A stretch of DNA of 64,000 nt from Croceimicrobium sp963977415 (GTDB lineage: Bacteria > Bacteroidota > Bacteroidia > Flavobacteriales > Schleiferiaceae), in assembly GCA_963977415.1 (NCBI GenBank), contig CAXBOS010000003.1:186001-250000 (forward strand), given 5' to 3'. The position numbers and the translations under genes are program-made. Position 1 is the stretch's first letter. Every line of letters starts with the position of its first letter. A model generated the notes under the pieces. That model did no database searches and was not told the DNA's origin. It worked only from the letters and a program-made list of their open reading frames with translations. Shown here in pieces: positions 25,234 through 34,426 of this stretch.

Positions 25234-27138
25234 CTAAATTGCCCCGTCTTTAATCTCATCTACTACATCTGGATCTAATAATGTAGAGGTATCTCCTAAA
25301 TTACTGGTGTCTCCCTCCGCGATTTTCCTTAAAATTCTGCGCATAATTTTACCCGAACGCGTCTTGGGCAAACCACTCACAAATTGAATTTTATCAGGTT
25401 TCGCTATTTTCCCAATCTCTTGAACTACCGTTTCTACAATTTCTGCACGTAACTTATCGGGATTAGTAGGAGGCTCCTTGGTGATAACATAAGCATATAT
25501 TCCTTGGCCTTTAATATCATGAGGATACCCCACTACCGCACTTTCGGAAACAATATGATCGTTAGAATTGATAGCGTTCTCAATTTCCGCGGTACCAAAG
25601 CGGTGGCCACTTACATTAATTACATCATCTACTCTACCGATAATTCGGTACATGCCATTCTCGTCGCGGCGTGCCCCATCTCCAGTAAAGTAATAACCTT
25701 CATAGTGAGAGAAGTAGGTGTTTTTACAACGCTCATGATCGCCATAAGTAGTGCGCAACATACTGGGCCAAGGGAAGCGCATAGCTAAATAGCCCTCTTC
25801 CCCGTTGCCTTCAATTTCTTTTCCTTCCTGATCTAATAATATAGGCTGAATACCCGGTAATGGATAACCCGCAAAAGACGGCTTCATAGGACTATGCGCT
25901 CCTAATCCAGAAATCATAATTCCACCCGTTTCGGTTTGCCACCAAGTATCTACAATTGGGCATCTTTCCTTACCTACGTGGATATGATACCATTCCCAGG
26001 CTTCTTCATTAATAGGCTCGCCTACCGTTCCTAATGTTTTTAAGGAGTAGAGGCCATAACTTAAAACATGATCTTCGCCTTTCGCCATTAAGGCTCGAAT
26101 TGCAGTTGGCGCTGTATAAAATTGATTTACACCATGCTTATCGCACACCTGCCAAAAACGACCTGGATCAGGATAAGTAGGCACCCCTTCGAACATTACC
26201 GTAGTAGCACCATTTAATAACGGTCCGTAAACGATATAGCTATGACCGGTAATCCAACCGATATCTGCCGTACACCAATACACGTCACTCTCATCGTATT
26301 GAAACACATTCATAAAGCTGTAACCGGCATAAACCATATAACCGCCACACGTGTGCACTACCCCTTTAGGTTTTCCAGTACTACCCGAAGTGTATAAAAT
26401 GAAGAGCATATCCTCGCTATCCATAGGTTCGGCTGGACAAAGTCTATCGGCTGTAGCTAATTCTTCATGCATCCAAAAATCGCGACCTGCCTGCATTTTC
26501 ACATTCCATTGAGTACGCTCGGTAACTAAAACTGTTTCTACAGAAGTACAATCTTTAAGAGCCTCATCTACCACTGCTTTACAGGGAATTTCCTTGGCAC
26601 CGCGATACATACCATCGGCCGTAACGACCATTTTACATGATGAATCATTTATGCGATCTGCCAAAGCATGAGCAGAGAAACCTGCAAAAACTACCGAATG
26701 CACGGCGCCAATGCGCGCACAAGCCAAAACAGTTACGGTTAATTGAGGAATCATCGGCATGTAAATGGCCACACGATCTCCCTTGGTAATGCCATGTTTT
26801 TTAAGAACATTCGCGGTCTTGCAAACTTCTTCGTGTAATTCACGGTAGGTCATGCGAACAAATCTTTCTTTGGGATCATTCGGTTCCCAAATTAAGGCGA
26901 GTTTATTGCCGCGAGACTCTAAATGTCGATCCAAGCAGTTTTCAATAATATTGAGCTTGGCGCCTTTAAACCACTTTACATCAGGACCCTTAAAATCCCA
27001 CTCTAAAGTCTTATCCCAAGGCGCTTGCCACTGATAATTACTAGCTATTTCGGCCCAAAACTCTTCCGGTTTTTCGATGCTAAGCGCATATTGCTCGTGA
27101 TACTCCTCTATGGAGTTAATGCGGTATTTTGCTTTCAT
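25234..27138 (-). CDS. acsA: Acetyl-CoA synthetase
   Basis: This enzyme activates acetate to acetyl-CoA through acetyl-AMP in the cytoplasm. It has 634 residues. The N-terminal ACAS domain begins YHEQYALSIEKPEEFWAE; the AMP-binding loop is LYTSGSTGKPKGVVHT; WWQTETGG is the acetate-pocket motif; the C-terminal PKTRSGKIMRRILRKIA carries the regulatory, acetylatable Lys 597. It is last in a run of acetate/propionate genes (porin to acs), 5 bp after prpE, and is followed by a terminator. No deacetylase gene is nearby. Confidence 0.95.
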   Translation of the reverse strand: MKAKYRINSIEEYHEQYALSIEKPEEFWAEIASNYQWQAPWDKTLEWDFKGPDVKWFKGAKLNIIENCLDRHLESRGNKLALIWEPNDPKERFVRMTYRELHEEVCKTANVLKKHGITKGDRVAIYMPMIPQLTVTVLACARIGAVHSVVFAGFSAHALADRINDSSCKMVVTADGMYRGAKEIPCKAVVDEALKDCTSVETVLVTERTQWNVKMQAGRDFWMHEELATADRLCPAEPMDSEDMLFILYTSGSTGKPKGVVHTCGGYMVYAGYSFMNVFQYDESDVYWCTADIGWITGHSYIVYGPLLNGATTVMFEGVPTYPDPGRFWQVCDKHGVNQFYTAPTAIRALMAKGEDHVLSYGLYSLKTLGTVGEPINEEAWEWYHIHVGKERCPIVDTWWQTETGGIMISGLGAHSPMKPSFAGYPLPGIQPILLDQEGKEIEGNGEEGYLAMRFPWPSMLRTTYGDHERCKNTYFSHYEGYYFTGDGARRDENGMYRIIGRVDDVINVSGHRFGTAEIENAINSNDHIVSESAVVGYPHDIKGQGIYAYVITKEPPTNPDKLRAEIVETVVQEIGKIAKPDKIQFVSGLPKTRSGKIMRRILRKIAEGDTSNLGDTSTLLDPDVVDEIKDGAI

Positions 27139-27143
27139 ATATT

Positions 27144-29033
27144 CTAATTTGTCTGTTTATAATTTGGATGAATTGCTTCTTTAATTTCTTCTACAATAGT
27201 AGGATCATCGATAGTTGAAGGAATGGCAAATTCATCTTCGTTGGCAATGGCTCGGATTAACTTGCGTAAGATTTTACCCGAACGTGTTTTCGGTAAACGC
27301 TTCACTTGAACCACCGTTTTTAAGGCCGCTACTGGACCAATTTCCGACCTTATCGAAGATATGATTTCATTACCGATCTCCAAAAAGTTTTGCTGACTCT
27401 GCTGCACTACCACTAAAGCCAAGGGAATCTGTCCTTTTAATTCGTCGTTAACTCCCACCACGGCACATTCAGCCACCAATGGGTGCGCCGCTACCACCTC
27501 TTCCATTTCTACGGTAGAAAGGCGATGACCCGCCACGTTAATTATATCGTCTACCCTGCCGGTGATAAATAGGTAGTTGTCTTCATCTTTAAAACCACCA
27601 TCTCCACTAAAATAATAGCCCGGAAAGCGACTCAAATAACTATCCTTAAAACCTTGATCTTGCTGCCAAAGAGTGGGTAAGCAACCAGGCGGCAGCGGTA
27701 ATTTAACTGCCACATAACCCTCGGCACCCGCTGGTTTTTCCTCGCCTTCCTCATCTAAAATTCGTAAATCATAACCGGGCACTGCTTTTGCCACTGAGCC
27801 TTCTTTTATAGGTAAGAGCTCTAAACCAGCTAAATTAGCTAACATAGGCCAACCACTTTCCGTTTGCCACCAATGATCAATAACAGGAATACCTAGCTGT
27901 TTACGGGTCCAACTTAAAGTTGCCACATCGCAACGTTCGCCCGCTAAAAATTGCAAACGCAAGGAACTTAAATCGTAAGCCTTAATAAACTCGCCATCTG
28001 GATCTTCCTGACGAATGGCGCGAATGGCAGTGGGTGTAATAAACATTACATTTACCTTATACTCAGAGATTACTCGCCAAAAAGTTGAAGCATCGGGAGT
28101 TCGAATAGGCTTTCCTTCGAAAAGAATAGTCGTAATTCCACTAATAAGCGGGGCATACACAATATAGGAATGCCCAACCACCCAGCCGATATCGGAAGCC
28201 GCCCAAAACACATCGCCGGGCTTCAAACCGTATACTTTTTCCATACTATAACGCAAGGCTACAGCATGACCACCATTATCGCGTACTACGCCTTTCGGCT
28301 TACCAGTAGTTCCGCTGGTATATAAAATATAAAGTGGATCGGTGGCTTCTAATGGCGTGCAGCCCACGCTTTCAGCAGATGCGACCATAGTTTCAAAGTC
28401 GATATCATAGTCTTTACTCGGCACTAAAGCACCTAGCTTACGCTGAAAGATCACTACATTCTGAACTTTGTGTTCTGCTAAAGCTACGGCCTTATCCACC
28501 ATTGGCTTATAGGGAATAATTCGATCTACTTCAATACCGGAAGAAGCGGTTACAATTAGCTTCGGCTTGGCATCATCAATGCGAATAGCCAATTCGTGAG
28601 GAGCAAAACCACCGAACACTACCGAGTGAACAGCACCTAAACGCGCGCAGGCTAACATGGTCATTACGGCCTCAGGAATCATAGGCATATAGATGACTAC
28701 CGTATTACCCTTTTGTACCCCTAAATTTTTTAGGCCGCCTGCAATTTTTGCTACCCTATCGCGCATATCGCGAAAAGTATAGGCCCGCTTGGTTTGGGTT
28801 ACGGGCGAATCGTATTGCAAGGCAATTTGATCGGCCCGCCCATTTTCTACGTGGTAATCGAGGGCCAAATAAGCCGTATTAGTATAGGCGCCTTTAAACC
28901 AGCGATACAAACCATTTTCGTCGATACTTAAAACCTGATCGGCGGGTTTATACCAGTCGAGGGCTTGCGCTTGAGCAGCCCAAAAGCCCTCAGGATCTGA
29001 GAGGCTATTGTGATATTCTTCTTGATAATTCAT
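27144..29033 (-). CDS. prpE: Propionyl-CoA synthetase (PrpE-like acyl-CoA synthetase)
   Basis: This is a 629-residue ACS-family enzyme. It opens MNYQEEYHNSLSDPEGFW and has the AMP loop LYTSGTTGKPKGVVRDNGG; the RDNGG continuation is typical of PrpE rather than Acs. WWQTESGWPM is the acyl-pocket motif and PKTRSGKILRKLIRAIA carries Lys 587. It probably activates propionate or similar short acids. Its start overlaps the response-regulator gene by ATGA and it is followed after 5 bp by acs, so transport, sensing and activation genes are co-transcribed. Confidence 0.88.
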   Translation of the reverse strand: MNYQEEYHNSLSDPEGFWAAQAQALDWYKPADQVLSIDENGLYRWFKGAYTNTAYLALDYHVENGRADQIALQYDSPVTQTKRAYTFRDMRDRVAKIAGGLKNLGVQKGNTVVIYMPMIPEAVMTMLACARLGAVHSVVFGGFAPHELAIRIDDAKPKLIVTASSGIEVDRIIPYKPMVDKAVALAEHKVQNVVIFQRKLGALVPSKDYDIDFETMVASAESVGCTPLEATDPLYILYTSGTTGKPKGVVRDNGGHAVALRYSMEKVYGLKPGDVFWAASDIGWVVGHSYIVYAPLISGITTILFEGKPIRTPDASTFWRVISEYKVNVMFITPTAIRAIRQEDPDGEFIKAYDLSSLRLQFLAGERCDVATLSWTRKQLGIPVIDHWWQTESGWPMLANLAGLELLPIKEGSVAKAVPGYDLRILDEEGEEKPAGAEGYVAVKLPLPPGCLPTLWQQDQGFKDSYLSRFPGYYFSGDGGFKDEDNYLFITGRVDDIINVAGHRLSTVEMEEVVAAHPLVAECAVVGVNDELKGQIPLALVVVQQSQQNFLEIGNEIISSIRSEIGPVAALKTVVQVKRLPKTRSGKILRKLIRAIANEDEFAIPSTIDDPTIVEEIKEAIHPNYKQTN

Positions 29034-29395
29034 GGTGAGGTGGTTAATTCTTTGATCTTTTGCACTAAGTCCTTATTTGAAAAAGGTTTGTGTAGGTATA
29101 GGTCAGCACCTACTTCGTAACCTTTTTCTTCATCGCTTTTTTTGCTTTTAGCAGATAGGAAAATAACTTTCGGCGCATTTTCCTTGGCTTTGATGTATTC
29201 GCAAACTTCATAGCCATCTACATCGGGCATCATGATATCCAAGAGAACCACGTCGGGAGAAGAACTATCTACCAAAGCCTTGGCCTCTGTGCCATTGCGG
29301 GCAATAAACACCTCATAACCTTTGCGTTTGAAAAGATATTCGAGGGACATCAGTATGTTTATTTCGTCATCTACAATTAGAATTTTACTAGACAT
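29030..29395 (-). CDS. Single-domain response regulator (CheY-like)
   Basis: This 121-residue receiver domain has no output domain: KILIVDDEINILMSLEYLF has the acidic pair, VVLLDIMMPDVDG the phospho-acceptor Asp 53, and VIFLSAKSKKSDE the switch Ser and Lys. It lies 3 bp after the histidine-kinase gene, the obvious partner, and overlaps prpE. Without a DNA-binding domain it must act by protein contact or as a phosphate sink; its target is unknown. Confidence 0.92.
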   Translation of the reverse strand: MSSKILIVDDEINILMSLEYLFKRKGYEVFIARNGTEAKALVDSSSPDVVLLDIMMPDVDGYEVCEYIKAKENAPKVIFLSAKSKKSDEEKGYEVGADLYLHKPFSNKDLVQKIKELTTSP

Positions 29396-29398
29396 ATT

Positions 29399-32050
29399 TT
29401 AGCTCTTGAGGGGATTTTTAGTATACTGAGGTAAGGTAAAACACAAGCAGGTTTCTCCCTTTGCGGTAGATTCGACCCAAATTTTACCGCGGTGCATTTG
29501 CACAATGTTTTTACAAATGGCCAAACCTAATCCGCTGCCCAAAGGCTTGCGACGGGTTTGATCGCGCACTTGATAGAACTTATCGAAAATAATTTCGTGA
29601 TCTGCCGCGGGAATACCATTGCCATTATCGAGGATAGATACTTTAACGCTATCTTCTAATTGAATAGCGGAAGCTCTTACTAAACCGCCATCTGCGGCAG
29701 CGAACTTTAAGGCATTGCCTAAAAGGTTAGTGATTACCTGCGCAATTCGATCGGCATCGGCATAAGTCGCTTTAAGGGAATCGTCAATTTCACAAGCGAG
29801 ATCGATGCCCTGTTTAAGCGCCATGGCCTGGTAATTCGCCACAGCATTGCGAATTAAATCGCCTACTTGTACCTTGGTAAGCGATAGTTTTTGGTTACCA
29901 CTTTCAAATTTTTCTAAATCGAGAACATTGCTAATTAAACGGGTAAGCCTATCGCAATCGGCCACTATATTATCCAAAAACATTTGCCGATCGGCTTCAG
30001 GCATTTCGGGATCATCTTGTAACAATTCTGCCTGCGAGCGAATCGCAGTTAATGGGGTGCGCAGCTCGTGGGTAACGGTATATAAAAACTCATCTTTCAA
30101 ATCAGCAAACTCGAGAAGCTTATCGTTCGCCTCTTGTAATTTTTCAGTGGCTTTTTTAAGCTGATCGCTGCGCTTACTCAGTTCTTTATTGAGGAGTAAT
30201 ACCTTTTTACTTTCTTCTAAAATATCAAGCACTTCCCTTTGACTTAGCTCTTCTTTTTGCACTACCGAAGCGATCATAATTTTGGCGCTAGCAGGACCAA
30301 TAGTTTCAGACAAAAGACGTTCGGCGTAAGTAATCATACGACCATCAGCCAAAGGAGACGAGAGCCAATTTATATTGTTGAGCCGGGCATAACGCTCTAA
30401 AACCTCTTCTGTACGATGACTACCTAAAAAATTAACCAAGAGAGCCTTCATATTAGGGAAAGGTGCAGTGCCGCGGTAAAGACTGGGGCTGTTCTCTTTA
30501 ATGCCAAACTTGTCGGCTTCCACAAAAAGCAAGGCTTGGTTTTGCTCTTCAATGCTGGAATTTAAACGCAGGGAAAGAAAAACAAAAAGAATAGCATTAA
30601 AGCCTAAACTTAAAAAGCTCGCAGCCGAAAAAGTTGAAAGCCCCATTCTAGCGGCAATATTCGATGCCGACAAAGAAGAGTTTAACCAATAATTTAGATC
30701 TAAAATCTGGGCGAGATTAGGCATCACTAAAAAGTAAAACCAAACAATAAATCCTAAAGTAATACTCCAATAGGCGGCTGGTCTTTTCGCGTCTCGCCAA
30801 TAGAGCCCCCCTAAAAAAGCGGGAGCAAACTGACTCATCGCTACAAAGGAAATTAAACCTATACTCACCAAGGAGTTGCTGAGCGCCATAAAGTGATAAT
30901 AGAGATAAGCGAGTATAATAATTAGGGCTATCGCCAAGCGTCTTAAATTAATGATACGCTGGGTGGCAGGCTTATTTTTCACCGCAAAATAAGGCACCAA
31001 AAGATAGGTGCTGATCATATTACCCAAAGCCAAAGTTGACACGATAATCATGGAGGTAGAAGCTGATAATCCACCGAGAAAAGCTAAGGTCGCGAGCGCA
31101 TCTCCCGAAAGGATTTTACTTACACTCAATAGGTAGAAATCGCTGTTCACCTCTGGACTTAAAACTTGCCCCATGAAGGCAAAAGGCAAAACGAAAAGAT
31201 TGATTATCAGCAAGTATAAAGGAAAGAGCCACAAAGATTTAGCAATATTCTTTTCGCTGTTATTCTCTACAATTCCCATTTGAAATTGCCGCGGAAGAAG
31301 CATAAACGCGAAGGCCGAAATTAATAAGGTACTCATCCACTCGGATCCCTGCGCATCTAGCGAAAGCGACTGAAAGTTTAACCAAGCCTGATCGAACTGA
31401 GGGTGTTTTACAAAACTTTTAATGGCAATAATTCCCACCACCACAAAGGCGATGAGTTTAAAAAGACTTTCGAAAGCGATCGTGCCAATTAATCCTGCTT
31501 TGGGGCGATTTCCTTGCACATAGCGCGTTCCGAAAGCAATGGTAAAAACGATCATTAAAAGGCTCACGTAAAGGGCGGGGTCGGCCGTGCTTAAGCTGGA
31601 TTTTATTTCGGCTTGCGCCAAGAAGCTAAAACTTTCACTTATCGCCTTAATTTGCAGAGAGATATAGGGTAAAATCCCTAAAAGCGATAGCATGGCAACT
31701 AAGGCACCAAGAGACTGACTTTTACCGTAGCGTGCGGCAAGGAAATCGGCCAAGGAGCTTATACCCTGACTATTTTTAAGGCGAAATAATTTTTTAGAAA
31801 CGGGGTACCAGAGGAATAAAGCTAAGGTGGGGCCGAGATAAATTAAAATAAAACTTAGTCCTGAATTGGCGGCTCTGCCGATACTACCGTAAAAAGTCCA
31901 GGCGGTGCAATATACAGCAAGGGCTAAGGCATAAACATAAGGCATCCAAGGTTTAAAAGCGCTAGCACTCAGTTTGCGCTCAAAAAACCAGCCCGCTAAA
32001 AATATAAGCAGGAGGTATAAAATCCCTATGATTACTAAGGTGTAAAACAT
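29399..32050 (-). CDS. Sodium/solute-symporter–histidine kinase fusion (CbrA-like)
   Basis: This is an 883-residue inner-membrane sensor kinase. Residues 1 to about 490 form a 13-segment SSS (SLC5) symporter domain (YCTAWTFYGSIGRAANSGLSFI, LADFLAARYGKSQSLGALVAM). A STAC-like linker follows around 560-600 (YAERLLSETIGPASAKIMIAS), then a coiled coil and the kinase: H-box HELRTPLTAI with His 661, N-box NLLGNALKFA, G1 DNGNGIP, G2 GSGLGLAI. The layout is that of CbrA/CrbS, which sense carbon compounds, acetate in CrbS. Acetate and propionate genes on both sides fit such a signal. It starts directly after the stop of a 58-residue membrane peptide gene (TAGATG). Confidence 0.93.
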   Translation of the reverse strand: MFYTLVIIGILYLLLIFLAGWFFERKLSASAFKPWMPYVYALALAVYCTAWTFYGSIGRAANSGLSFILIYLGPTLALFLWYPVSKKLFRLKNSQGISSLADFLAARYGKSQSLGALVAMLSLLGILPYISLQIKAISESFSFLAQAEIKSSLSTADPALYVSLLMIVFTIAFGTRYVQGNRPKAGLIGTIAFESLFKLIAFVVVGIIAIKSFVKHPQFDQAWLNFQSLSLDAQGSEWMSTLLISAFAFMLLPRQFQMGIVENNSEKNIAKSLWLFPLYLLIINLFVLPFAFMGQVLSPEVNSDFYLLSVSKILSGDALATLAFLGGLSASTSMIIVSTLALGNMISTYLLVPYFAVKNKPATQRIINLRRLAIALIIILAYLYYHFMALSNSLVSIGLISFVAMSQFAPAFLGGLYWRDAKRPAAYWSITLGFIVWFYFLVMPNLAQILDLNYWLNSSLSASNIAARMGLSTFSAASFLSLGFNAILFVFLSLRLNSSIEEQNQALLFVEADKFGIKENSPSLYRGTAPFPNMKALLVNFLGSHRTEEVLERYARLNNINWLSSPLADGRMITYAERLLSETIGPASAKIMIASVVQKEELSQREVLDILEESKKVLLLNKELSKRSDQLKKATEKLQEANDKLLEFADLKDEFLYTVTHELRTPLTAIRSQAELLQDDPEMPEADRQMFLDNIVADCDRLTRLISNVLDLEKFESGNQKLSLTKVQVGDLIRNAVANYQAMALKQGIDLACEIDDSLKATYADADRIAQVITNLLGNALKFAAADGGLVRASAIQLEDSVKVSILDNGNGIPAADHEIIFDKFYQVRDQTRRKPLGSGLGLAICKNIVQMHRGKIWVESTAKGETCLCFTLPQYTKNPLKS

Positions 32051-32227
32051 CTATTTCTTCTCCATTTTTTTAGACCACTTATATAGATAGGCAATCATAA
32101 TTACCCACAAGAAAAAGAGATACAGGCTATAGGCCCATAGGGAAGAGAAAAAGCCCAAAAAAAGTGGTGACAAGAGCAGTAGCAGGCAAAAAACTAACAG
32201 TGCATTGAGAGCGTAAACCTTTTCCAT
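32051..32227 (-). CDS. 58-residue two-segment membrane protein upstream of the kinase
   Basis: This short frame from the ATG at 32227 has two hydrophobic segments (ALNALLVFCLLLLLSPLFLG and LWAYSLYLFFLWVIMIAYLY), a short turn between and a basic tail KWSKKMEKK. The stop TAG is immediately followed by the kinase ATG, implying translational coupling. Position and size recall CbrX, a small protein encoded just upstream of cbrA in Pseudomonas, though I cannot show homology. It lies 49 bp past the ActP terminator. Confidence 0.7.
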   Translation of the reverse strand: MEKVYALNALLVFCLLLLLSPLFLGFFSSLWAYSLYLFFLWVIMIAYLYKWSKKMEKK

Positions 32228-32275
32228 TCTTCAAATTAACCTTTTTCCATTTAAAACCACACTGATAAAAATCAG

Positions 32276-32302
32276 AAAAAAGGGCTGCCCGCGGACAGCC
32301 CT
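32276..32302 (-). terminator. Terminator after the ActP-like symporter gene
   Basis: AGGGCTG (32281-32287) pairs with CAGCCCT (32296-32302), with an inner CCGCGG; on the minus strand six T follow. It lies 14 bp past the symporter stop and could separate porin-DUF4212-actP from the kinase genes or act as a leaky terminator. Confidence 0.65.
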
Positions 32303-32315
32303 AAATATTGTTTAT

Positions 32316-34085
32316 CTAATGCGCTACCGCATCACCAGCGCCAGAAGGAATACGAATTTCCTCTACTAGCTCTTGTACCTCTTCGGGAGTTTCAGGAGTA
32401 AATTTCATTACCACGATACTTACAAAGAAGTTAACCAGCATACCCACCGTTCCGAAACCTTCGGGTGAAATACCAAACCACCAGTCTTCTTTGCCTCCGC
32501 CTCCAAAAAGGTCGAACTTAAATTTGAGGATGTAGAAAATGGTGATCAGCAAACCGCTAACCATACCTGCTACGGCGCCTTCCTTATTCATTTTCTTATA
32601 GAAGATTCCCAAAATAATGGCAGGGAAAAATGAAGCTGCAGCTAAGCCAAAGGCCAAAGCTACCACGGCTGCGACATAATCGGGAGGATGAATACCGAAA
32701 TATCCCGCCACAGTAACCGCTACGAAAGCTGATAATCGCGCGGCTAATAATTCGCCACGATCAGAGATATTGGGTCTTAATTGTTTCTTTAGTAAATCGT
32801 GTGAAATAGAGGTTGAAATCACCAATAGTAGACCAGCAGCAGTAGATAGAGCCGCAGCCAAACCACCCGCCGCTACTAAAGCAATTACCCAAACCGGAAG
32901 GTTGGCAATTTCTGGATTGGCAAGAACGATGATATCACGATCTACAAATAATTCGTTTTCGTTGGTCATATCCGGATTGGTCACAATTTGGTTTCCTTGC
33001 GCACCAACTGTACCCGCAAACAAAGGGGCTTTACCATCTACTGCGCTACCGGGGCGATATTGCACTAGGCCGTCGTTGTTTTTATCAGTCCAAGCTAAAA
33101 GATGCGTTTTTTCCCAGTTTCCTACCCAAGAAGGTAAATCGCTATACGCTTTTCCTTCAACAGTTTGAATCAAGTTAGTGCGAGCAAAAACTGAAATAGC
33201 AGGGGCGGTGGTATATAGAATTGCGATAAAAGCCAAGGCATAACCAGCAGACTTCCGGGCATCGCGCACCTTGGGCACAGTAAAGAAACGTACAATAACA
33301 TGCGGTAAACCGGCAGTTCCCAACATTAAGGCAGCGGTGATAAAGAATACATCAATCTTATCTTTCGAGCCATCGGTATAGGCCGCAAAGCCTAATTCCG
33401 TATTGAGTTGGTTCAGCTTATCTAGCAGAAAAGTTCCGTCGGCCACTTTACCTCCCATGCCAATTTGCGGTATAATATTACCCGTCAACATCATAGAGAT
33501 AAAGAAAGCAGGCACCATAAAGGCGAAAATTAAAACTACATATTGGGCTACTTGGGTGTAGGTAATCCCCTTCATCCCGCCGAGTACCGCGTAAATTAAA
33601 ACGATAATCATCCCGATGATTACACCGGTATTTACATCTACTTCTAGGAAACGTGAAAATACCACTCCTACTCCACGCATTTGCCCTGCCACATAGGTGA
33701 AGGATACAAATAAGGCGCAGATAATGGCTACGGTACGCGCAACATTGCTATAATAACGGTCGCCAATAAAATCGGGCACGGTAAATTTCCCAAACTTACG
33801 TAGATAGGGTGCTAAGAGAAGGGCGAGCAAAACATAGCCGCCAGTCCAGCCCATTAGGTAAACCGAGCCATCGTAACCTTGGGTAGAAATCAATCCCGCC
33901 ATGGAGATAAAAGAGGCGGCACTCATCCAATCGGCTGCAGTTGCCAAACCATTGGCCAAAGGTGAAACCCCACCACCGGCAACGTAAAATTCTTTGGTAG
34001 AACCGGCTCTACTCCAAATGGCAATACCGATATAAATAGCAAAGGTGATCCCTACAATTATGTAGGTCATAACTTGAATATCCAT
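32316..34085 (-). CDS. actP: ActP-like sodium/acetate symporter (SSS family)
   Basis: This is a 589-residue SLC5-type inner-membrane symporter for acetate or related monocarboxylates. Typical text: STKEFYVAGGGVSPLANGLATAADWMSAASF (first ~60 residues, SSS signature region), GYDGSVYLMGWTGGYVLLALLLAPYLRKFG, and YAVLGGMKGITYTQVAQYVVL. An inserted hydrophilic loop around residues 300-375 (KNNDGLVQYRPGSAVDGK) is characteristic of the symporter subgroup that pairs with a DUF4212 small subunit, which is encoded 20 bp upstream. A terminator hairpin follows. Confidence 0.9.
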   Translation of the reverse strand: MDIQVMTYIIVGITFAIYIGIAIWSRAGSTKEFYVAGGGVSPLANGLATAADWMSAASFISMAGLISTQGYDGSVYLMGWTGGYVLLALLLAPYLRKFGKFTVPDFIGDRYYSNVARTVAIICALFVSFTYVAGQMRGVGVVFSRFLEVDVNTGVIIGMIIVLIYAVLGGMKGITYTQVAQYVVLIFAFMVPAFFISMMLTGNIIPQIGMGGKVADGTFLLDKLNQLNTELGFAAYTDGSKDKIDVFFITAALMLGTAGLPHVIVRFFTVPKVRDARKSAGYALAFIAILYTTAPAISVFARTNLIQTVEGKAYSDLPSWVGNWEKTHLLAWTDKNNDGLVQYRPGSAVDGKAPLFAGTVGAQGNQIVTNPDMTNENELFVDRDIIVLANPEIANLPVWVIALVAAGGLAAALSTAAGLLLVISTSISHDLLKKQLRPNISDRGELLAARLSAFVAVTVAGYFGIHPPDYVAAVVALAFGLAAASFFPAIILGIFYKKMNKEGAVAGMVSGLLITIFYILKFKFDLFGGGGKEDWWFGISPEGFGTVGMLVNFFVSIVVMKFTPETPEEVQELVEEIRIPSGAGDAVAH

Positions 34086-34105
34086 AATTTTTTTTGCTTT
34101 AAATA

Positions 34106-34366
34106 TTATTTTTCTGTGTAACCGAATTTGGCGTCTAACTGATTCATTTTACGCACGTAAACGAATATGATAATCACAAAAGTGACAATGGATCCTTGCT
34201 GTGCAAACCAAAAGCCGAGGGGGAAACCGCCCAGTTTAAACTGGTTAAGGAAGTCGACAAAAATGATTCCTGCTCCGTAGGAAACTAAAAACCAAATACT
34301 GAGTAAAATGGCTAGAAGTTTAAGATTGGCGCGCCAGTATTTATGCGCTTTGGTGTGATCTTTCAT
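34106..34366 (-). CDS. DUF4212 small subunit of the sodium/solute symporter
   Basis: This is an 86-residue protein with two membrane segments (LLAILLSIWFLVSYGAGIIF and GSIVTFVIIIFVYV). KAHKYWRANLKLLAILLSIW and GGFPLGFWFAQQGSI are hallmark DUF4212 sequence. Such proteins are encoded next to ActP-like symporters and are annotated as small subunits. It lies 20 bp ahead of actP and 60 bp after the porin gene. Confidence 0.9.
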   Translation of the reverse strand: MKDHTKAHKYWRANLKLLAILLSIWFLVSYGAGIIFVDFLNQFKLGGFPLGFWFAQQGSIVTFVIIIFVYVRKMNQLDAKFGYTEK

Positions 34367-34426
34367 AGAAGTATTATTAAAATTGATTGAAATTGAATTG
34401 AGACAGAGGTAAATGAGCGATTCTAT

